Source: Adineta vaga (lineage: Eukaryota; Rotifera). From it: a stretch of 64,000 nt of DNA. Positions 1-12,600 of the stretch are shown here, in pieces (the first letter of the stretch is position 1; each line of letters starts with the position of its first letter). The stretch is taken from contig CP075495.1 in the NCBI GenBank assembly GCA_021613535.1, forward strand, positions 1,736,001-1,800,000, in the 5' to 3' direction. The notes under the pieces are model-generated. The model was not told the origin of the DNA, did no database searches, and saw only the letters and a program-made list of their open reading frames with translations. Made by a program: the position numbers and the translations under genes.

Positions 1-435
1 ATCAAATATAAATCAGTAATCAATACGAGATTTTAAATTCAAACAATAGACATAATTGTAAGTTGAAATTATTATTTTAATTAATAATTAATGATCGCGT
101 TATGATAACATACAAGGATAAGGATTTTAAAAATACTTGCGTAGGTTTTCTTCAGATACACAGGTATTTTAACTTATAAAGTTCTACAGATTGATTAGAC
201 TGACTTCCTTTAAAGGTTTTCTCGTAGATAAAATCTGTACATTATAGTGCATAAAAAAGACATAGCTTACTAGGAATATCAATTTCAAAAGTATAGCATA
301 TTCGATTTCGTACTGAGCGCATTTTACAATCAACAGTATTAACCGTACATCTGATAAATTCATCATGAACTTTATTGTCTAATTTTCATATTGATTGTTC
401 ATCATCACTATTTAGACGTACATCATATAAACAAC
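1..435. other. AT-rich sequence, no gene seen
   Basis: This stretch is AT-rich and has stop codons in all frames. I see no exon-like segment, RNA gene or long repeat in it. It is probably upstream sequence of the gene that begins near 436. Confidence 0.5.
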
Positions 436-1887
436 ATGAAACAGCAAATGTTGGTTTACTATGTAACTCTGCTGGTAATTATCGAATATTACTTACTTGA
501 ATGCATTCTATGCAACTAATATCATCAAAATTCCCACAATGTTTCTCTAGGTCCAATGGAGGGTCGACATGAGGTTAGAATGGTCATCGGAGCGTGCGTG
601 TGAGACTAAGAAAATATCTTCATATGATCTTTTGCTTTTTTCGTATATCTTTTCATAGCCTAATGGAAATTTTGCTCATGAACAATATTGTAATCGTTAT
701 TATATATGTCAAAATAATCTACGATATTCTATCGAAAAAAATGAATGTGATTGTGAAGATAAAGTCGATTGTAAAGGTCGAGAAAAATTAATAGGTTTGT
801 ATGTTATTTTTATGATGTGAATTCGATTTGATTTATGATATTTTTGTAAATAAATATGTACAGATACGGAGGGTCTCGATGATGAAGTACGTCCAGGTTC
901 AAATAATACTCGAGGGCGTTCAACTCAATATTGTACAAGAGGTTTAGTAAGTAAAATCTGTGATTATTTCTATTTATAGTCACAACTTGAAGCAACTACA
1001 ATATGGAGAAGAATATTGTATGGTTTTTCTTAGGTTTGGCGTCAGGACATTCCATCGAACGGTCATTGTAATTGGTCCAAAGAACGATCAACTGATGGAG
1101 CAGATTGTAATGGCAAAGCTCTGGAAGAAAAAGAGCCATTTTTCTATTACCAATGTATTTATTCCCTTGTTATTTTATTGCGCAGATTTTTTGTCAAAAA
1201 ATTAGCTGAATATGGAATGTAGTCGTATGCTTCTCGTCTTCGAATTGAAACAAAACATATTTGATATTTTCTTGTTTTCTAGCGGGTCTAGTTTTTAATG
1301 AAAAAGAAAAAAGAATGTGATTATCAAAGAGATATCATTGATGGATCAAAAGGTATATTATGTTTAACACCACTTAGGTTTCTTCGATCAAAACCCAAAG
1401 TTGATGCTACTGGACAATTCCCGTAACTAAATAAAAACTCTATTCGATTGAGAACACGTTTCGATTGTATCAATAAAGATCAGCAAAATATGTTTGCAGA
1501 TTTAGATTGGTATAATCTTTGTCATGTTTGTATTGGCAATCGAGATAATCTATTTCTTTGTCTACCAGGAACAATATCTAATGATACAAAACAAGATTGT
1601 ATGAATCGTTATAATGGAATAAATTGTAATGGTACACGTTCTTACTATAAACCAACAACGAAACGTCAGAAACGTATCGATTTGCCATCTACACCGCGAC
1701 AAGTACCCGTAACAAATCATCGTTTTGCTGATATAAAACGTTTATCAATGAATAATAATCATCATCAACGAATTCCTTTTGAGTAAATTATTTTCATTTG
1801 ATATTTTAGTACAATGATGATAATGATGAAGACGAAGATACTTCGACTGATGATTCCTTTCAACGACGACGACATCGAGATTATTAA
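436..1887 (+). CDS. Cysteine-rich, chitin-binding (CBM14-like) secreted protein, multi-exon and possibly degenerate
   Basis: A short ORF at 436 begins with a hydrophobic signal-like segment (MKQQMLVYYVTLLV). A putative intron from about 475 to 550 and another ending in TTTTCATAG near 659 lead to a peritrophin-A-like segment, ACPNGNFAHEQYCNRYYIC, with the usual Cys, Gly and Tyr spacing. A second such module lies at 1448-1570 (FDCINKD, then MFADLDWYNLCHVC and LFLCLPGT). The tail is basic and then acidic, ending at a stop at 1885-1887. Between them, cysteine-containing pieces sit in different frames (near 1050-1160 and 1310-1380), and I could not join every one with clean GT/AG introns. CBM14 proteins bind chitin in extracellular matrices or cuticle, which would suit a rotifer integument or trophi. 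The family call rests on cysteine pattern only. The gene may be a pseudogene or carry sequence errors. Confidence 0.4.
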
Positions 1888-2190
1888 TTCTCATTCAATG
1901 AACATAAAGACAAACTATGTTTCTCTCTCTTTTACTTGTACGATGTAGTTCTTTCGTCGATTTCATCACCTACACGTGAATAAACCGAAACAGTTTTTTG
2001 TTTTCTTTACATCTAATAGACGAAAAAAAAGAGATAAGACTTTACGAGAAAACATTTAAATGTCTAGATTGTTTTCAACACAAGCACAAGTATGTTATTC
2101 TATTAGACTGTTCGAGTTTATTTCTCTGATTAAAAGTATTAAGTTTAACAAAAAAAAATATGATTTATATGCGTACAAATGAAAATTTGA
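1888..2190. other. Intergenic between convergent genes
   Basis: The stretch contains pyrimidine-rich runs and no coding segment. It lies between the 3' ends of two convergent genes and is probably their 3' UTRs. Confidence 0.5.
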
Positions 2191-4015
2191 CTACTGTCCG
2201 TTTCCAATCGCAAAGGGATATATACGTTCAAGATATTCTTTCCAAATTCGTAACGAATTCTCCAAAGTAACCTTATCGTTATAGCTCCATGTAGCATAAG
2301 TATGACGTAAGCAGGTATTTGAGAAACGAAAATTTGTACTAAAGTGCGATGTGAGAAATTCAGGTTTTTGAATTGATTTATCTTCTCTTTTATTAATTGC
2401 AATTTCATATTCATCACGTTTAGTAACAAACTCAGCAGTTCTACGAAGAATATTTTGAATTTGAGTTCTAGAAATAAACATATAAAGAATAATAATAGTC
2501 AGAAGAAAAACTGCAAACACATACGAATGACCATAATGAAGTAACATAACACAAAATATTTGAATAAAAATTGATCCTCTTGTTCGATCTCGTTTTGATG
2601 CTTCTGATGGATGCATGAATAAGCGACAAGCATACGTGGTGATAAATCACTTTGTTTCACTTCTTCATCATCACATGGACGCATATGATCTGGCCAATTC
2701 AATCGACATGCTTGAAAAAAAAACAGACGTGATTTACCTGCCCAATTTGTTGATGGTGATGAATCTGAATATCGTTTGATAATATCTCGTATTACCACTA
2801 TTTTATGATCACTCGTTAGAAAGGAATTTAAGAATCTATTAATAATAAAATACATATTTAAAGATGAATTTGTCCTTTCAATAACTTTACCCATGTGACA
2901 TTATAAACATAACAAGACAATCGAATTGACCGAAATGATTTTTATCATCGATATGATCTAATGCTTGATCCAAATGTGTTTTTCGAAAATCAAAATTACA
3001 TTCTGATATTGTGAAACCTAATTTATGAAAGATAACTTTAATAACATCAACATCTTTATCAGATCCAGCTCGGTATGATCTTTGCGAAGTATCAGATGTG
3101 CCAAAAGCTTGAATATTAATGATGACACATAGACCTTTTCGTGGAAAAAACAATGACGATGATGATATTGGTGTCTGTTGCTGTGGAATTACTGAGATGC
3201 AGATACCTTCGGAAGTTGTTCGATGGGCACAGAAACTATCAACAAGAAACATAAAAATCGAAAAGAAAGAGCTGGAGAATTATTTTACTTGAAGGTTTGG
3301 GTTTTTCATGAACAGATGGTAATAATGTTGGTGCAGGTATGAAATCTTGTCGATTATCATTGTTTTTCATCATAGCTTCAAATGATGCAAGATAATTTTT
3401 AACTTCTGGTGTTGATTTATAGAATTTAGCATAGGTGATCAAAAAATCTTCATATCGTTTGATAAATGATTGAACTTTTCGAATAATTTCACCAACAATA
3501 ACTACGTTTTCAGTCAAATAGTCACAATGAAGTAATGATGCGAAGAAATTCGAGAAATTCTGTGATGAATTTTCATAAACATGAAATAAATTATATGCTT
3601 TTCCTCTTAAAGCCAATGCAAACATCAAATTTTCCACATGAGATACCGATAAACAATCATTAATTTGCGCTAAGAGAAAAGCATATGCAATATTTAATTC
3701 ATCATCAATTGACAATTTTCCCATCGTTTGATTTGAATCGTCATTCTCTTCTAAATGTTTTGTTTTAAAAGCCATGACTACAGCTAATTCAATTCGTGTC
3801 CATGGTGTATCATCAAACATGTAACTTGGATCTGCATCTTTTTTTGTTGTTAGTAGATTTTCAAATTTTTCTTTTAAATTATTTTTTGCAGAAGTTAATT
3901 GAATACAATAATCCTGATCATGTAATAATCTTACAAGTGTATCGACAGAGTTACTGTTGAATGCACCTAGCCTTATTGAACATTGATTTATTGTTTCTTC
4001 GGTTATATTCGACAT
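2191..4015 (-). CDS. Caspase (cysteine-aspartic protease) with a long unrecognised prodomain; apparent frameshift in the p10 part
   Basis: Four exons are visible: about 4015-3289, 3191-2891, 2835-2525 and 2467-2191, joined by short GT/AG introns. The first exon encodes about 240 residues of helix-rich prodomain that I do not recognise. A death-effector-type fold is possible but not shown. Exons 2 and 3 carry the p20 core: strand RKGLCVIINIQAFG, catalytic His in MFIMSHG and catalytic Cys in LFFFQACR. The Gly that normally follows QACR is Leu. The p10 core follows as VAYSC, GSIFIQ and the C-terminal FLTSHF. Between VAYSC and GSIFIQ the reading frame changes near 2609-2612. One additional base there would give a continuous caspase-like alignment (YS, P, S, RD, GS). 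Caspases cleave after Asp in apoptosis or inflammation. This copy is either a functional gene with a base error or a recently broken one. The start MSNITEE is preferred over an upstream in-frame Met at 4144, because a splice-acceptor-like CTTACAG lies between them. Confidence 0.85.
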
Positions 4016-4699
4016 ATCTATAAACAGTATGAATCGATTTTCTTTGCGTTCTATGTATTCAATTGAAGATTTCCTTTTTTTTAGTGTAATGAAAGAAGAA
4101 GAAGAAGAACTCTGTAAGAGTGCAAGAACTAGAATGAATAACACTCAACGGTCGCCGAAACTATATATACAGTACGCATCGGGAAGATTTTCATGTGAAG
4201 AGGAAAACAAAAGAACACCACCGACAACAACAACAATTAAGTTAAGTAGAACAAAACAAAACACACATGACTCGCCTCAAGTAGTTCTTCTAGGCAAGGA
4301 AAATTCAAATTTGACAACGTATGTATAGATCGAGAAAATAAATCGCTAGAGAACAATAGGTCTAGCTATGTATGCTTATAAACAAATTGATTTTGTTTTA
4401 CTCACGACTAGAATCATCTAAAAAGAAAATACAGAAGAAAAACAACATAACGCAAAGAATATTTATGTATTATCATACAACATCATTCATAGCATTCGTT
4501 GAATCATGATCGTGTCTGTATCTACATATACATCATAAGCATGTTGATTTGACTACAACAAGTAATACAGTTACGTCATCGGGTTTTTTCACCTAAAAGA
4601 AAAGAACAATATAAAAAAACGAAATGAATTTTTTATTCAAATGGGAAGACATTTGGGATTTTTTTTCTTCCTGACATTCTGTCTCTTTCTATATCTTTC

Positions 4700-4723
4700 T
4701 ATATATATATATATATATATATA
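4700..4723. repeat. (AT)n microsatellite
   Basis: An uninterrupted AT dinucleotide run of about 12 units lies within noncoding sequence. Confidence 0.85.
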
Positions 4724-5337
4724 AAGAAGAGTATTTGTCTGTTCGCTATGCAGTTGGAGACTGTAAGAGCAAATGCAATGAAACTTTCGAGAGATAGTCT
4801 CTACACTTCGGGGAAGGTCGACATCTACTTTGTCTCGAAAAAAATGAATCATACGCTTGCAACATTTCAAAAAATTGAAACAATAGTTAGCGAAGACGGC
4901 CGAAGACCGTCTGAGTGCACATCTACGATAAGTTACACATTCCATATTAAACTATCTTGGTGTGTAGCGAATACGTCCGCTATCTTCTATCTATCTATAT
5001 AGGAGATTTATTGAGAATTCATCCAAGATGGACAACTGCAATGTCGAGGTTGGATTCTCAAAAAAAAACTGAATCTGGAGTGAAATAACTACTCTACCTG
5101 TATGGAGTCAAAGTGAACTTTATAAACTAGAGAAGGACTTGTAGCGAGCGTCTGGGACAAGGCAGATCTATCGAGGGGTGGGCGTTGCAGCGCGACAGTA
5201 GGAGTGGATTTAAAAGGAACAGAGCTGTATGTCGTATGCATGGCGAGACAAGACCAGTAGCGAAGAACTAATGAAGAGATGCGAAAAGGGATATAGGAGA
5301 GGCCTCAGGAGTTTCTGATACACAACGTGTAAATATC

Positions 5338-5424
5338 AACGGAGAGGTCCGCTGGATGATGAGAAGAGCACTGTTATAGATGGAAAACGTAAATTATGTC
5401 CTCTTTGCAGCGGATCTCTCCGCT
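5338..5424. repeat. Imperfect inverted repeat (possible MITE remnant or hairpin)
   Basis: The left arm at 5338-5354 and the right arm at 5408-5424 are reverse complements at 15 of 17 positions (core ggagag[g/a]tccgctg), with a loop of about 53 nt. The surrounding 300 bp is more GC-rich than the rest of the window and has no coding character. This could be a miniature transposon fragment or a transcribed hairpin. I see no clear target-site duplication. Confidence 0.45.
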
Positions 5425-5597
5425 AGTAGAAAATAAAAGATAGATATCCCTTTTTCTACCATACTTATTATAACAGCACGACTATCTCATACAACAATTG
5501 CTTCATATTTCAACAAATATGGTAGTTTATCAAAACTATGTGAAGCTTTTTGTGGATAAAGTTGAAACCATCAAAACGAAATAAATATTATTCTATT

Positions 5598-5932
5598 TTA
5601 AAATGAAACTTTACTATTCACAAGTGTATGACAATGAAGTTCTTCTTTCAGACAAACATGAAAAAGACTTCGACTTATATAATGAAAAACACAAATTTCA
5701 ACTTCTGATATTTCTTTTAAATCATTATAATTGACAAATCTTGTACAAAATTCATCAATAACATTTGAAGAACAATCATTCACTGGCTTGCTTATGTTCG
5801 ATAAGGTTCAACAATGAGTCAAGCAATTGAATATGAATTTCCTGTAAATCACCATAATCGATACGAAATATTGTAGCAAAACCATTTAAATCTATTTCAG
5901 GAATTATATCACAATCCCACTCCTGATCATTG
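5598..5932 (-). pseudogene. Possible gene remnant with two related short coding-like segments
   Basis: Two minus-strand segments have similar peptides: FATIFRIDYGDLQEI (about 5930-5780) and FCTRFVNYNDLKEIS (about 5780-5690). They resemble each other (F-T-F-Y-DL-EI) and sit in different frames separated by a stop. No complete gene can be assembled and no family is recognised. It may be a tandemly duplicated fragment of a decayed gene. Confidence 0.25.
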
Positions 5933-7040
5933 ATTTATTTGAAAACTCGAACTTCTGTGTATATCAGATTGGTATGAAGAATAGAAAACAACCTATAAGA
6001 TATTATTCACTAATTCTTTCTTATCGATGTATCTTTATAAATCTTAATCGAACAAATATAAAAACACTGTTTTCTTTCGAGGATTTGTTTTACTAAATTT
6101 TCTCTAAGAAGAACAATCAAATAAATATTCAAAATGATCTCAATATGTTTTTCAAATGCTACAGAAAACACGACCTAAAAAAGTTCAATTGTTACATCTC
6201 TTCATGTTTTATCGATTCTACTAACAAATTTCTCTTTTTTCCAATCTGACCTACTTTCTCCGATTGCATAATAGAACATAATTTTGATTAAGAAACCTTT
6301 TTCAACAAAAAATTACTTTCCATAGACACCATTGTATTATAATTAGCACTTTCTTTGCTATAACAAAATTGACAGTCACGCAAACCATGATAGAGGATCA
6401 TTCTTATCATGACAATAAATTATTTTTGAGAAATAGAGCCATGCTTCATCCTACATAAAACTATCCGTCAATTTTTCAACTGATTCAAGGACGGCGTAAA
6501 GATAAACATAATTTAGTAGTCACGTTTTTATATTAACTTTTTTCAAGCATGAAAATGCGCCTGAGTACTTTGAAACTGATCCACGCAAGACATAGTTTGA
6601 TTAGATTTAAATGACATTTTACAGAGTATGTTTTGTGTGTGCATATGCATAAAAATATATATTTGGCGTTCGTTTCTCCTTCGCTTCACATTTACAATAT
6701 TAACAGAAAAAGAACAGATTTCACCGAAACAATATATCATTAGAAAACAAACGGAATAGTAATAATATTAATAAAAACCTCGTTTATATATGAAAATATA
6801 ATAGTTGAGAAGAATTGTTTTTTTTTGGAGAAAAGAGTAGAATGTGAAATTGACAACAATGATCAAGAACAACAACAACAACAAGAAAAATAGTTTTGGA
6901 TACTTTTAATTATTATTAACATTTTCAGTCCAATGAAATAGAAAAAAAAATAATGATAAAACCGGTGAAGAAAGATATATTCTCATTGAAATATGTGGAC
7001 GGAAAATAAAAATAACTTATTCGTTTGAAATGAATGAAAT

Positions 7041-8442
7041 TTATCGATTATTGATCGGTGTAACATTTCCATGCGATGAATCATTACGTGATGATGGCGA
7101 AGTCGGTGTTGGAGTGTTATTAGTTGAAGTTGTAAAGCGTGTACACATCATTTGAGCAATACGATTGACTTCATTTACATCAGGTCGTTGTTCAGGATCT
7201 AAGACAAGACATTTGGAAACGAGAAGACGAAGCTAAAAAAAAGAAAATTAAATCAATCGATCGAACAAAAAATAAGTACAAACTTCAGATGAATAGAAAT
7301 TTGTTGGTAATGGTGTATAATCAAGTGCTTCAATTTTTTGTCGTAATAAAATGAGATTCAAATTTTCACCATAGAAAGGAGAACGAAGAGCAGCCATCTA
7401 AAAAAAACCAAATCTAATTATGTTGAATTGTGAAAATTGATTCGAAACTTTACTTCATATAAAATACAACCAAGAGACCATATATCAGATCGAAAATCAT
7501 AACCAAGATCATGTTCATGAATACGTTCAGGTGACATATAATATCTATGATTGAATTATTTTTCGAAAGAAAAACAAAGTATATTCACTTACGGTGTTCC
7601 AACCATTGAATGTGCAGATGTTGTTTTAGAACCAAAAAAACGTCCTGAAGGTATTTCAATGAATTAGAATAAGATTTTTCTATACAAAAAAGAATCTATT
7701 TACCTAATCCAAGATCACCAAGTCGAACAATTCCTTCAGCACTTACGAAAATATTTGCTGGTTTAATATCTATTATTAAAAATCAATCAAAAATTTCTCT
7801 ACAGTAATCTTTTCTACCTCGATGCATAATTCTTTTCGAATGCATATGTTCAAGACCACTACAAATTTGACTGAAAAATCTCCATATAGTTTTTTCTGGC
7901 ATTAATTTATTTGTTCGAGTAAAATGTTTGATCATTTTAGCTAAATCACCGGCACTTGCTAATTCCTATATAACAACAAATTCTTTAGATTTAAATCAAT
8001 ATTTTCATGAATTGATGTCATACCAAAACAATGTACAAATCATTTTCATCAACAAAATGTGAAATGTATTTGATTACATTTGGATGATTTAATTGCTAAA
8101 AGATAAATCGAAAGAATTTTCGATTTGATAAGAAAAAGCAAACAGTTAATTTACTTGAAGAAGACTTATTTCACGTTTACAATCATCAATTGCTTTAGCA
8201 TCAGCCATTCGACTTAACTAGAAGAAATTCAATCGAAACAAATGTTAATAATACAATGATTAACTTACTTCAACTTTTTTCAAAGCAACATAATCACCAT
8301 TAAAACGATTTCGTGCTGAATAAACTACAGAGAAATGTCCACGTCCAAGTGTTTTTAAAACTTCAAAATTTTTCAATGAACCATATGGATCCGATCCATT
8401 TGAATATGGTAATGGACCAAGAACATTACTCTGAATACTCAT
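7041..8442 (-). CDS. NEK7: NIMA-related serine/threonine kinase of the NEK6/NEK7 type
   Basis: The first exon (8442-8269) holds a short N-terminus and the glycine-rich loop [14 protein letters not shown] followed by the catalytic lysine in YVALKKVE. At least six further exons with introns of about 50-70 nt encode [14 protein letters not shown], the catalytic loop [11 protein letters not shown], the DLGLGRFF activation-segment start, [14 protein letters not shown] and [16 protein letters not shown]. The protein ends after a Ser/Thr/Asn-rich tail ([19 protein letters not shown]) with the stop at 7041-7043. DLG in place of DFG and the short N-terminus without a long C-terminal regulatory region match NEK6/7, which act downstream of NEK9 in mitotic spindle assembly. 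The tail after the kinase domain is longer than in vertebrate NEK6/7. The gene lies about 100 bp downstream of the UBE2J2-like gene on the same strand. Orthology to NEK7 rather than NEK6 is not resolved. Confidence 0.92.
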
Positions 8443-8544
8443 ATCTGAAAATGAAAAGAAACTGTTTCAATTCATTTTCTTATTATAAAACTCAACGAGT
8501 CAATATTTATATAATTATTCATAATAAAACATTTAGATGTATTT

Positions 8545-9320
8545 TTACTCTGTTGATTTAAGAATAAATCGTACTACGATAGCGAATAGAATCAGACAGA
8601 TTAGAATCATTGTATTATTAATGAAACTATTCAACCAAGATGTTGAATTTGTAGTCAAGGACGTAATAATTTGGTGATTATTTGAATTATTTATTGAAGA
8701 ATTTGTTGATAATATTTGTTTAATTTCTTCGGTAATTTCGGGAAATAATTCACGAAAGATCGGATCTTGAATATTATAAGATAATGAATCATGAGCAAAT
8801 TGTCGTTTTTGAGCATATGATGTTTCAATACTTCCATGAGTCATACTTGTATCACACATAAAACTTAAAAAACCATTCAAAATAGATGAAATCGACCTAT
8901 GATAACAATACCAAAGTATACTTATTAATTTGGAAAAAAGAAATTTAATTATTTACCAAGATGGATTCCATGAATCAGGATGATATGCAGTGATTGTTAA
9001 ACATAAACTTGTATCAGTTTTAAATCGTCCATTTGGTGTTATCATATAGATATCTGAATAAAATCTTGTCAATTAAATTTCATTGAAAAAAACTTAGAAA
9101 TCTTACGTGGTGGTTTGAAAGGATAATCCAATGGAAAGAGAATTTTTCCATGATAAATTCCTCCTTCATAAGGTGTATCTTTTGGTCCTCGAATAATATA
9201 ATGCCATTCTAATAGATTTGATGATAATGGTCGTGCTGTCAAATAGGAAATTGGATCTTTAAGTAGACGACGATATTCAGCTTGTAGTCGTTGAAATGCT
9301 GAATTTGATTTCATTGACAT
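8545..9320 (-). CDS. UBE2J2: Ubiquitin-conjugating enzyme E2 J2-like, ER tail-anchored
   Basis: The protein starts at [19 protein letters not shown]. An in-frame, translated-looking upstream stretch to 9497 lacks domain character and is probably 5' UTR. Three exons encode the UBC fold: [20 protein letters not shown], a central part with MITPNGRF and [17 protein letters not shown], and a last exon with [17 protein letters not shown] and LFPEITEEI. The catalytic Cys in LCLT is near residue 89. A Ser/Asn-rich linker leads to a C-terminal hydrophobic anchor ([17 protein letters not shown]). This layout is that of UBE2J2/Ubc6, which transfers ubiquitin to ER-associated degradation substrates from the cytosolic face of the ER membrane. 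Nothing is missing from the family core. Confidence 0.93.
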
Positions 9321-9635
9321 TCTTCTTCTTTTTCTTATGATAGATTTATAAAAGAAATAAACGGAAGTTAACAAGTAAAAAATAAATGACGGATAAAAAG
9401 AGAATTTTTCTTTTCCGTAATTGTTTTCTTCTCGACTTTGATTGAAACTAATCAACGACCTGTAGGTAAGTTGACGTATTGTAGTAATGTAATTCAAAGG
9501 AAAGAAAATCTGTTACCATTTAGAAAGAAATTCCACCTCTAAGACTACTAGTAAAGGTGCGTCAGAGGTCGCTTAATTACTCAAATTTATTGAATAAGAA
9601 TAAAAGAATAACTTTAATACAAATATGTATAATGT

Positions 9636-12600
9636 TTATGCATACACATCGACATTATATCGATCAATAGAGATTTTTTCCAGTATTTTTCCAGCTGTTT
9701 CTTCATCACATTTCTGATCATCAGCAATGATTTTTAGGAAACATTCTTTCACTGATGTAGCTAGTTTTTTTGCACTTCCACAAGTATAAAATCGTGCGCC
9801 TTCATGATACAATTTTGCAATTTCATTACGATCTTCCCATATCAAATCATGAACATATTTTTTCTCGTCAATTGATTGTCGAGAAAATACTATTTTAATT
9901 TCGACAGCACCGAGCTTTGACCATCTATCAAGTTCATTTGCATACACAAAATCTTGTTGTGTTCGACATCCATAATAAAGAATTGTCGGACCAATATCTC
10001 TTCCACAAATCATTTGTGCTGCACGTTCTTGTATGAAACCTCGAAATGGTGCAATACCAGTTCCAGCAGCAATCATAACAACTGGTACTTTCGTATCACT
10101 AGGTAAATGAAAGCCTACATTACTTGCTCGAACAGTACAACTAAGACGATCACCTTTTCTTAGACTAGCAAGATAATTCGATGCAACACCATAATATTGT
10201 CCATGTCCGCTCAATGCTGGAGCATTGATAATATCTAATGTAATTGTTGCACATTCAGAATTCCAAAGTGGAGAAGAAGAAATACTATATTGTCGAATAC
10301 GTAATGATGGAAGCATTCGTAAATAATGTGGAAATGTCAATTCACAAGAAGGATACATTTCAAGAATATCCAATACACTTAGACGTTTTTCAAGAATTTC
10401 TGTTTGATATAAATCACCAGCAAGCTTTGCAAGTTTAGTTTGTTCATTTTCATTCTTACATAGAGATGCAAGTGTTTCAATTTGTTTTTTACTGATTAAT
10501 TGAGCTAATTCAACATAACCACTGATAATATCGAATGCACTGACTGGATGACCAGTTGGAAAGAATGTATCAGTTGATGAATGAATTTTAATATGTGTAT
10601 CAGTTGATAATTGAAAACGTTGAAGAACACGATGAACAATTTGAATGGGATTTGTTGGTAAAATAGCTAAATAATCTCCTGAACGATATGTTTGTCCTTT
10701 GGGAAGTTCAATTTCCATATGTAAAATTGTTGGATTGATTTCTGTTGCTATAGTTAATACTTTTGTTTCTCGAAGAATTCCAACATCTGTTATTTGTCCA
10801 AGATTTCTTGTAGAATTAACAATTTCAATCGAAAGTTTTTCTTCACCAATTACATTTTCTATTCCAATTGTTTTCTGTAATGTTTGAAAAAGAGTTTCTT
10901 TCCAACTTTCAAATGCACCAAAGAAATCTCCTGCTGCATCACCATGACCAAGTTCAATAATACGTGTTCCACCTGCATTAGTAAGCATTTCATCGATATA
11001 AATAGGAATTTTCTGATATGTTGTTACCCAATCATGATGACCTGCACCGAATACAGCATAATTTATACTAAGTTGTGGTTTTGATTCAAGATAAGCAACG
11101 AATTGTTTTGCATTCTCACATGGTTTACCTTCATATGAAGCCGTGATAATGATTACTGGTTGATCACTTGGTAATGAACTAACTGCCGAATCAAGAGTAG
11201 CGATTCTAGCATTAAAACCATGAAGTGGTGCTTCCGAAGCTAATGTACTTGCAAATGATTCACATGAACCTGAATTACTACCAAATAGAATGGTCATTGG
11301 TCGTAGATGACTATTTCTAATTGAATTTGATGATTGTTCAGATGTTTTTTCAGGTTGTTTTTTCGTTATACCAAGTGGAAGAGATGCTTGTTGACGTGAT
11401 CGAACTCGTATTTTTAAACCTGTAGGTTTGATTGTTAATGTTTGTTTGATACGAAGATCATATGTAGGATCAACAAATTCCATATGAAAATGTTTAAGAA
11501 TAAGTGCAATTGTTAAAAGACTTTCTTGCCATGCAAATGGTCGACCTATACATGCACGTTGACCATTACCAAATGGTTTCCAAGAATTTGGTGGAAGATT
11601 TTCGAATCCACCATTAAGCATTCGTTCGGGAAGAAATTCTTCTGGACGATCCCAAATTTTTGGATCACGTTGTAATTCATGTAAAAGAACTAAAATTGTC
11701 TCATCATGATTGACTTCATAACCACCAGGTAAAATAATTTTATCTTCTTTTGGATGTAAAGCAAAAAGTGGTGCTGTTGGTTGTAATCGAAGTGTTTCTT
11801 TCAATACAGCATCGATATATTTCAAATTTTTCAATGTATCAACTGTAAGATTATCATATTGATCAGCTTCTGCTCGTGCTTTTTCTAAAGCTTGTGGATT
11901 TTTCAAAAGATAATATAATGTAAACGAGAGTAATCCAGATGTTGTCTCATGTCCAGCAACCAAAAATGTAATCATTTGATAACGAATATTTTCATTCGAT
12001 AGTTGATAACCTGTATCAGGATCTTTTCCATTAATCATTCGATTCAATAAATCATTCGTATCAGATGATTGTTCTCGTCGTTGTTGAACAATTTCATCGC
12101 ATAATTGATGAAGATAAGCAATATCATCAAAATATCGTCGTGTAGTTTTAATCATCAATGTATTTTGTAATTGAAGTCGTTGTGTACGTCGTGAACTTTC
12201 TTCAAGTATATTAACCATTGCATCAACAAAACGATGCATTTTTTCTTGATAAAAACTATTGAAACGATAATTAAAACTGCATAGTGCAATTGTATCTAAA
12301 GTTAAGCGAGTTAGATTGTCGGTCACATCGATTTCTTGTCCAGCAAAACGTTCCCAACGAAGAATTAATTGTGAACAAATATCCATCATTGATGGAAACA
12401 TATCACGAATTGCTTGTGGACCAAAAGTTGGCATAAGAATTTTATGAGCTAACTTCCAATTCGGTTCTGATGTATGCGCTGTGAATAATCCATCTCCACC
12501 AAGATTTCGAAGTTCTTCCAACGGTCGACCTATTTGTTTATCAAATTTAGATTCATCACAAAGAAAATTGACGATTTCTTGACTAGACACGATAACCATT

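Larger units (their letters stand above)
4016..7040. other. 3-kb intergenic region
   Basis: No complete gene is supported here. The region holds an AT dinucleotide tract (about 4700-4723), a relatively GC-rich patch (about 5100-5430) with an inverted repeat (listed separately), a possible gene remnant (5598-5932, listed separately) and A/T-rich sequence down to the end of the NEK gene. Confidence 0.5.

Noticed and set aside
9321-9497. N-terminal extension of the UBE2J2-like ORF up to 9497
   Set aside because: The extra residues lack similarity to the family, and the Met at 9320 aligns with the usual start; the upstream part is probably 5' UTR.
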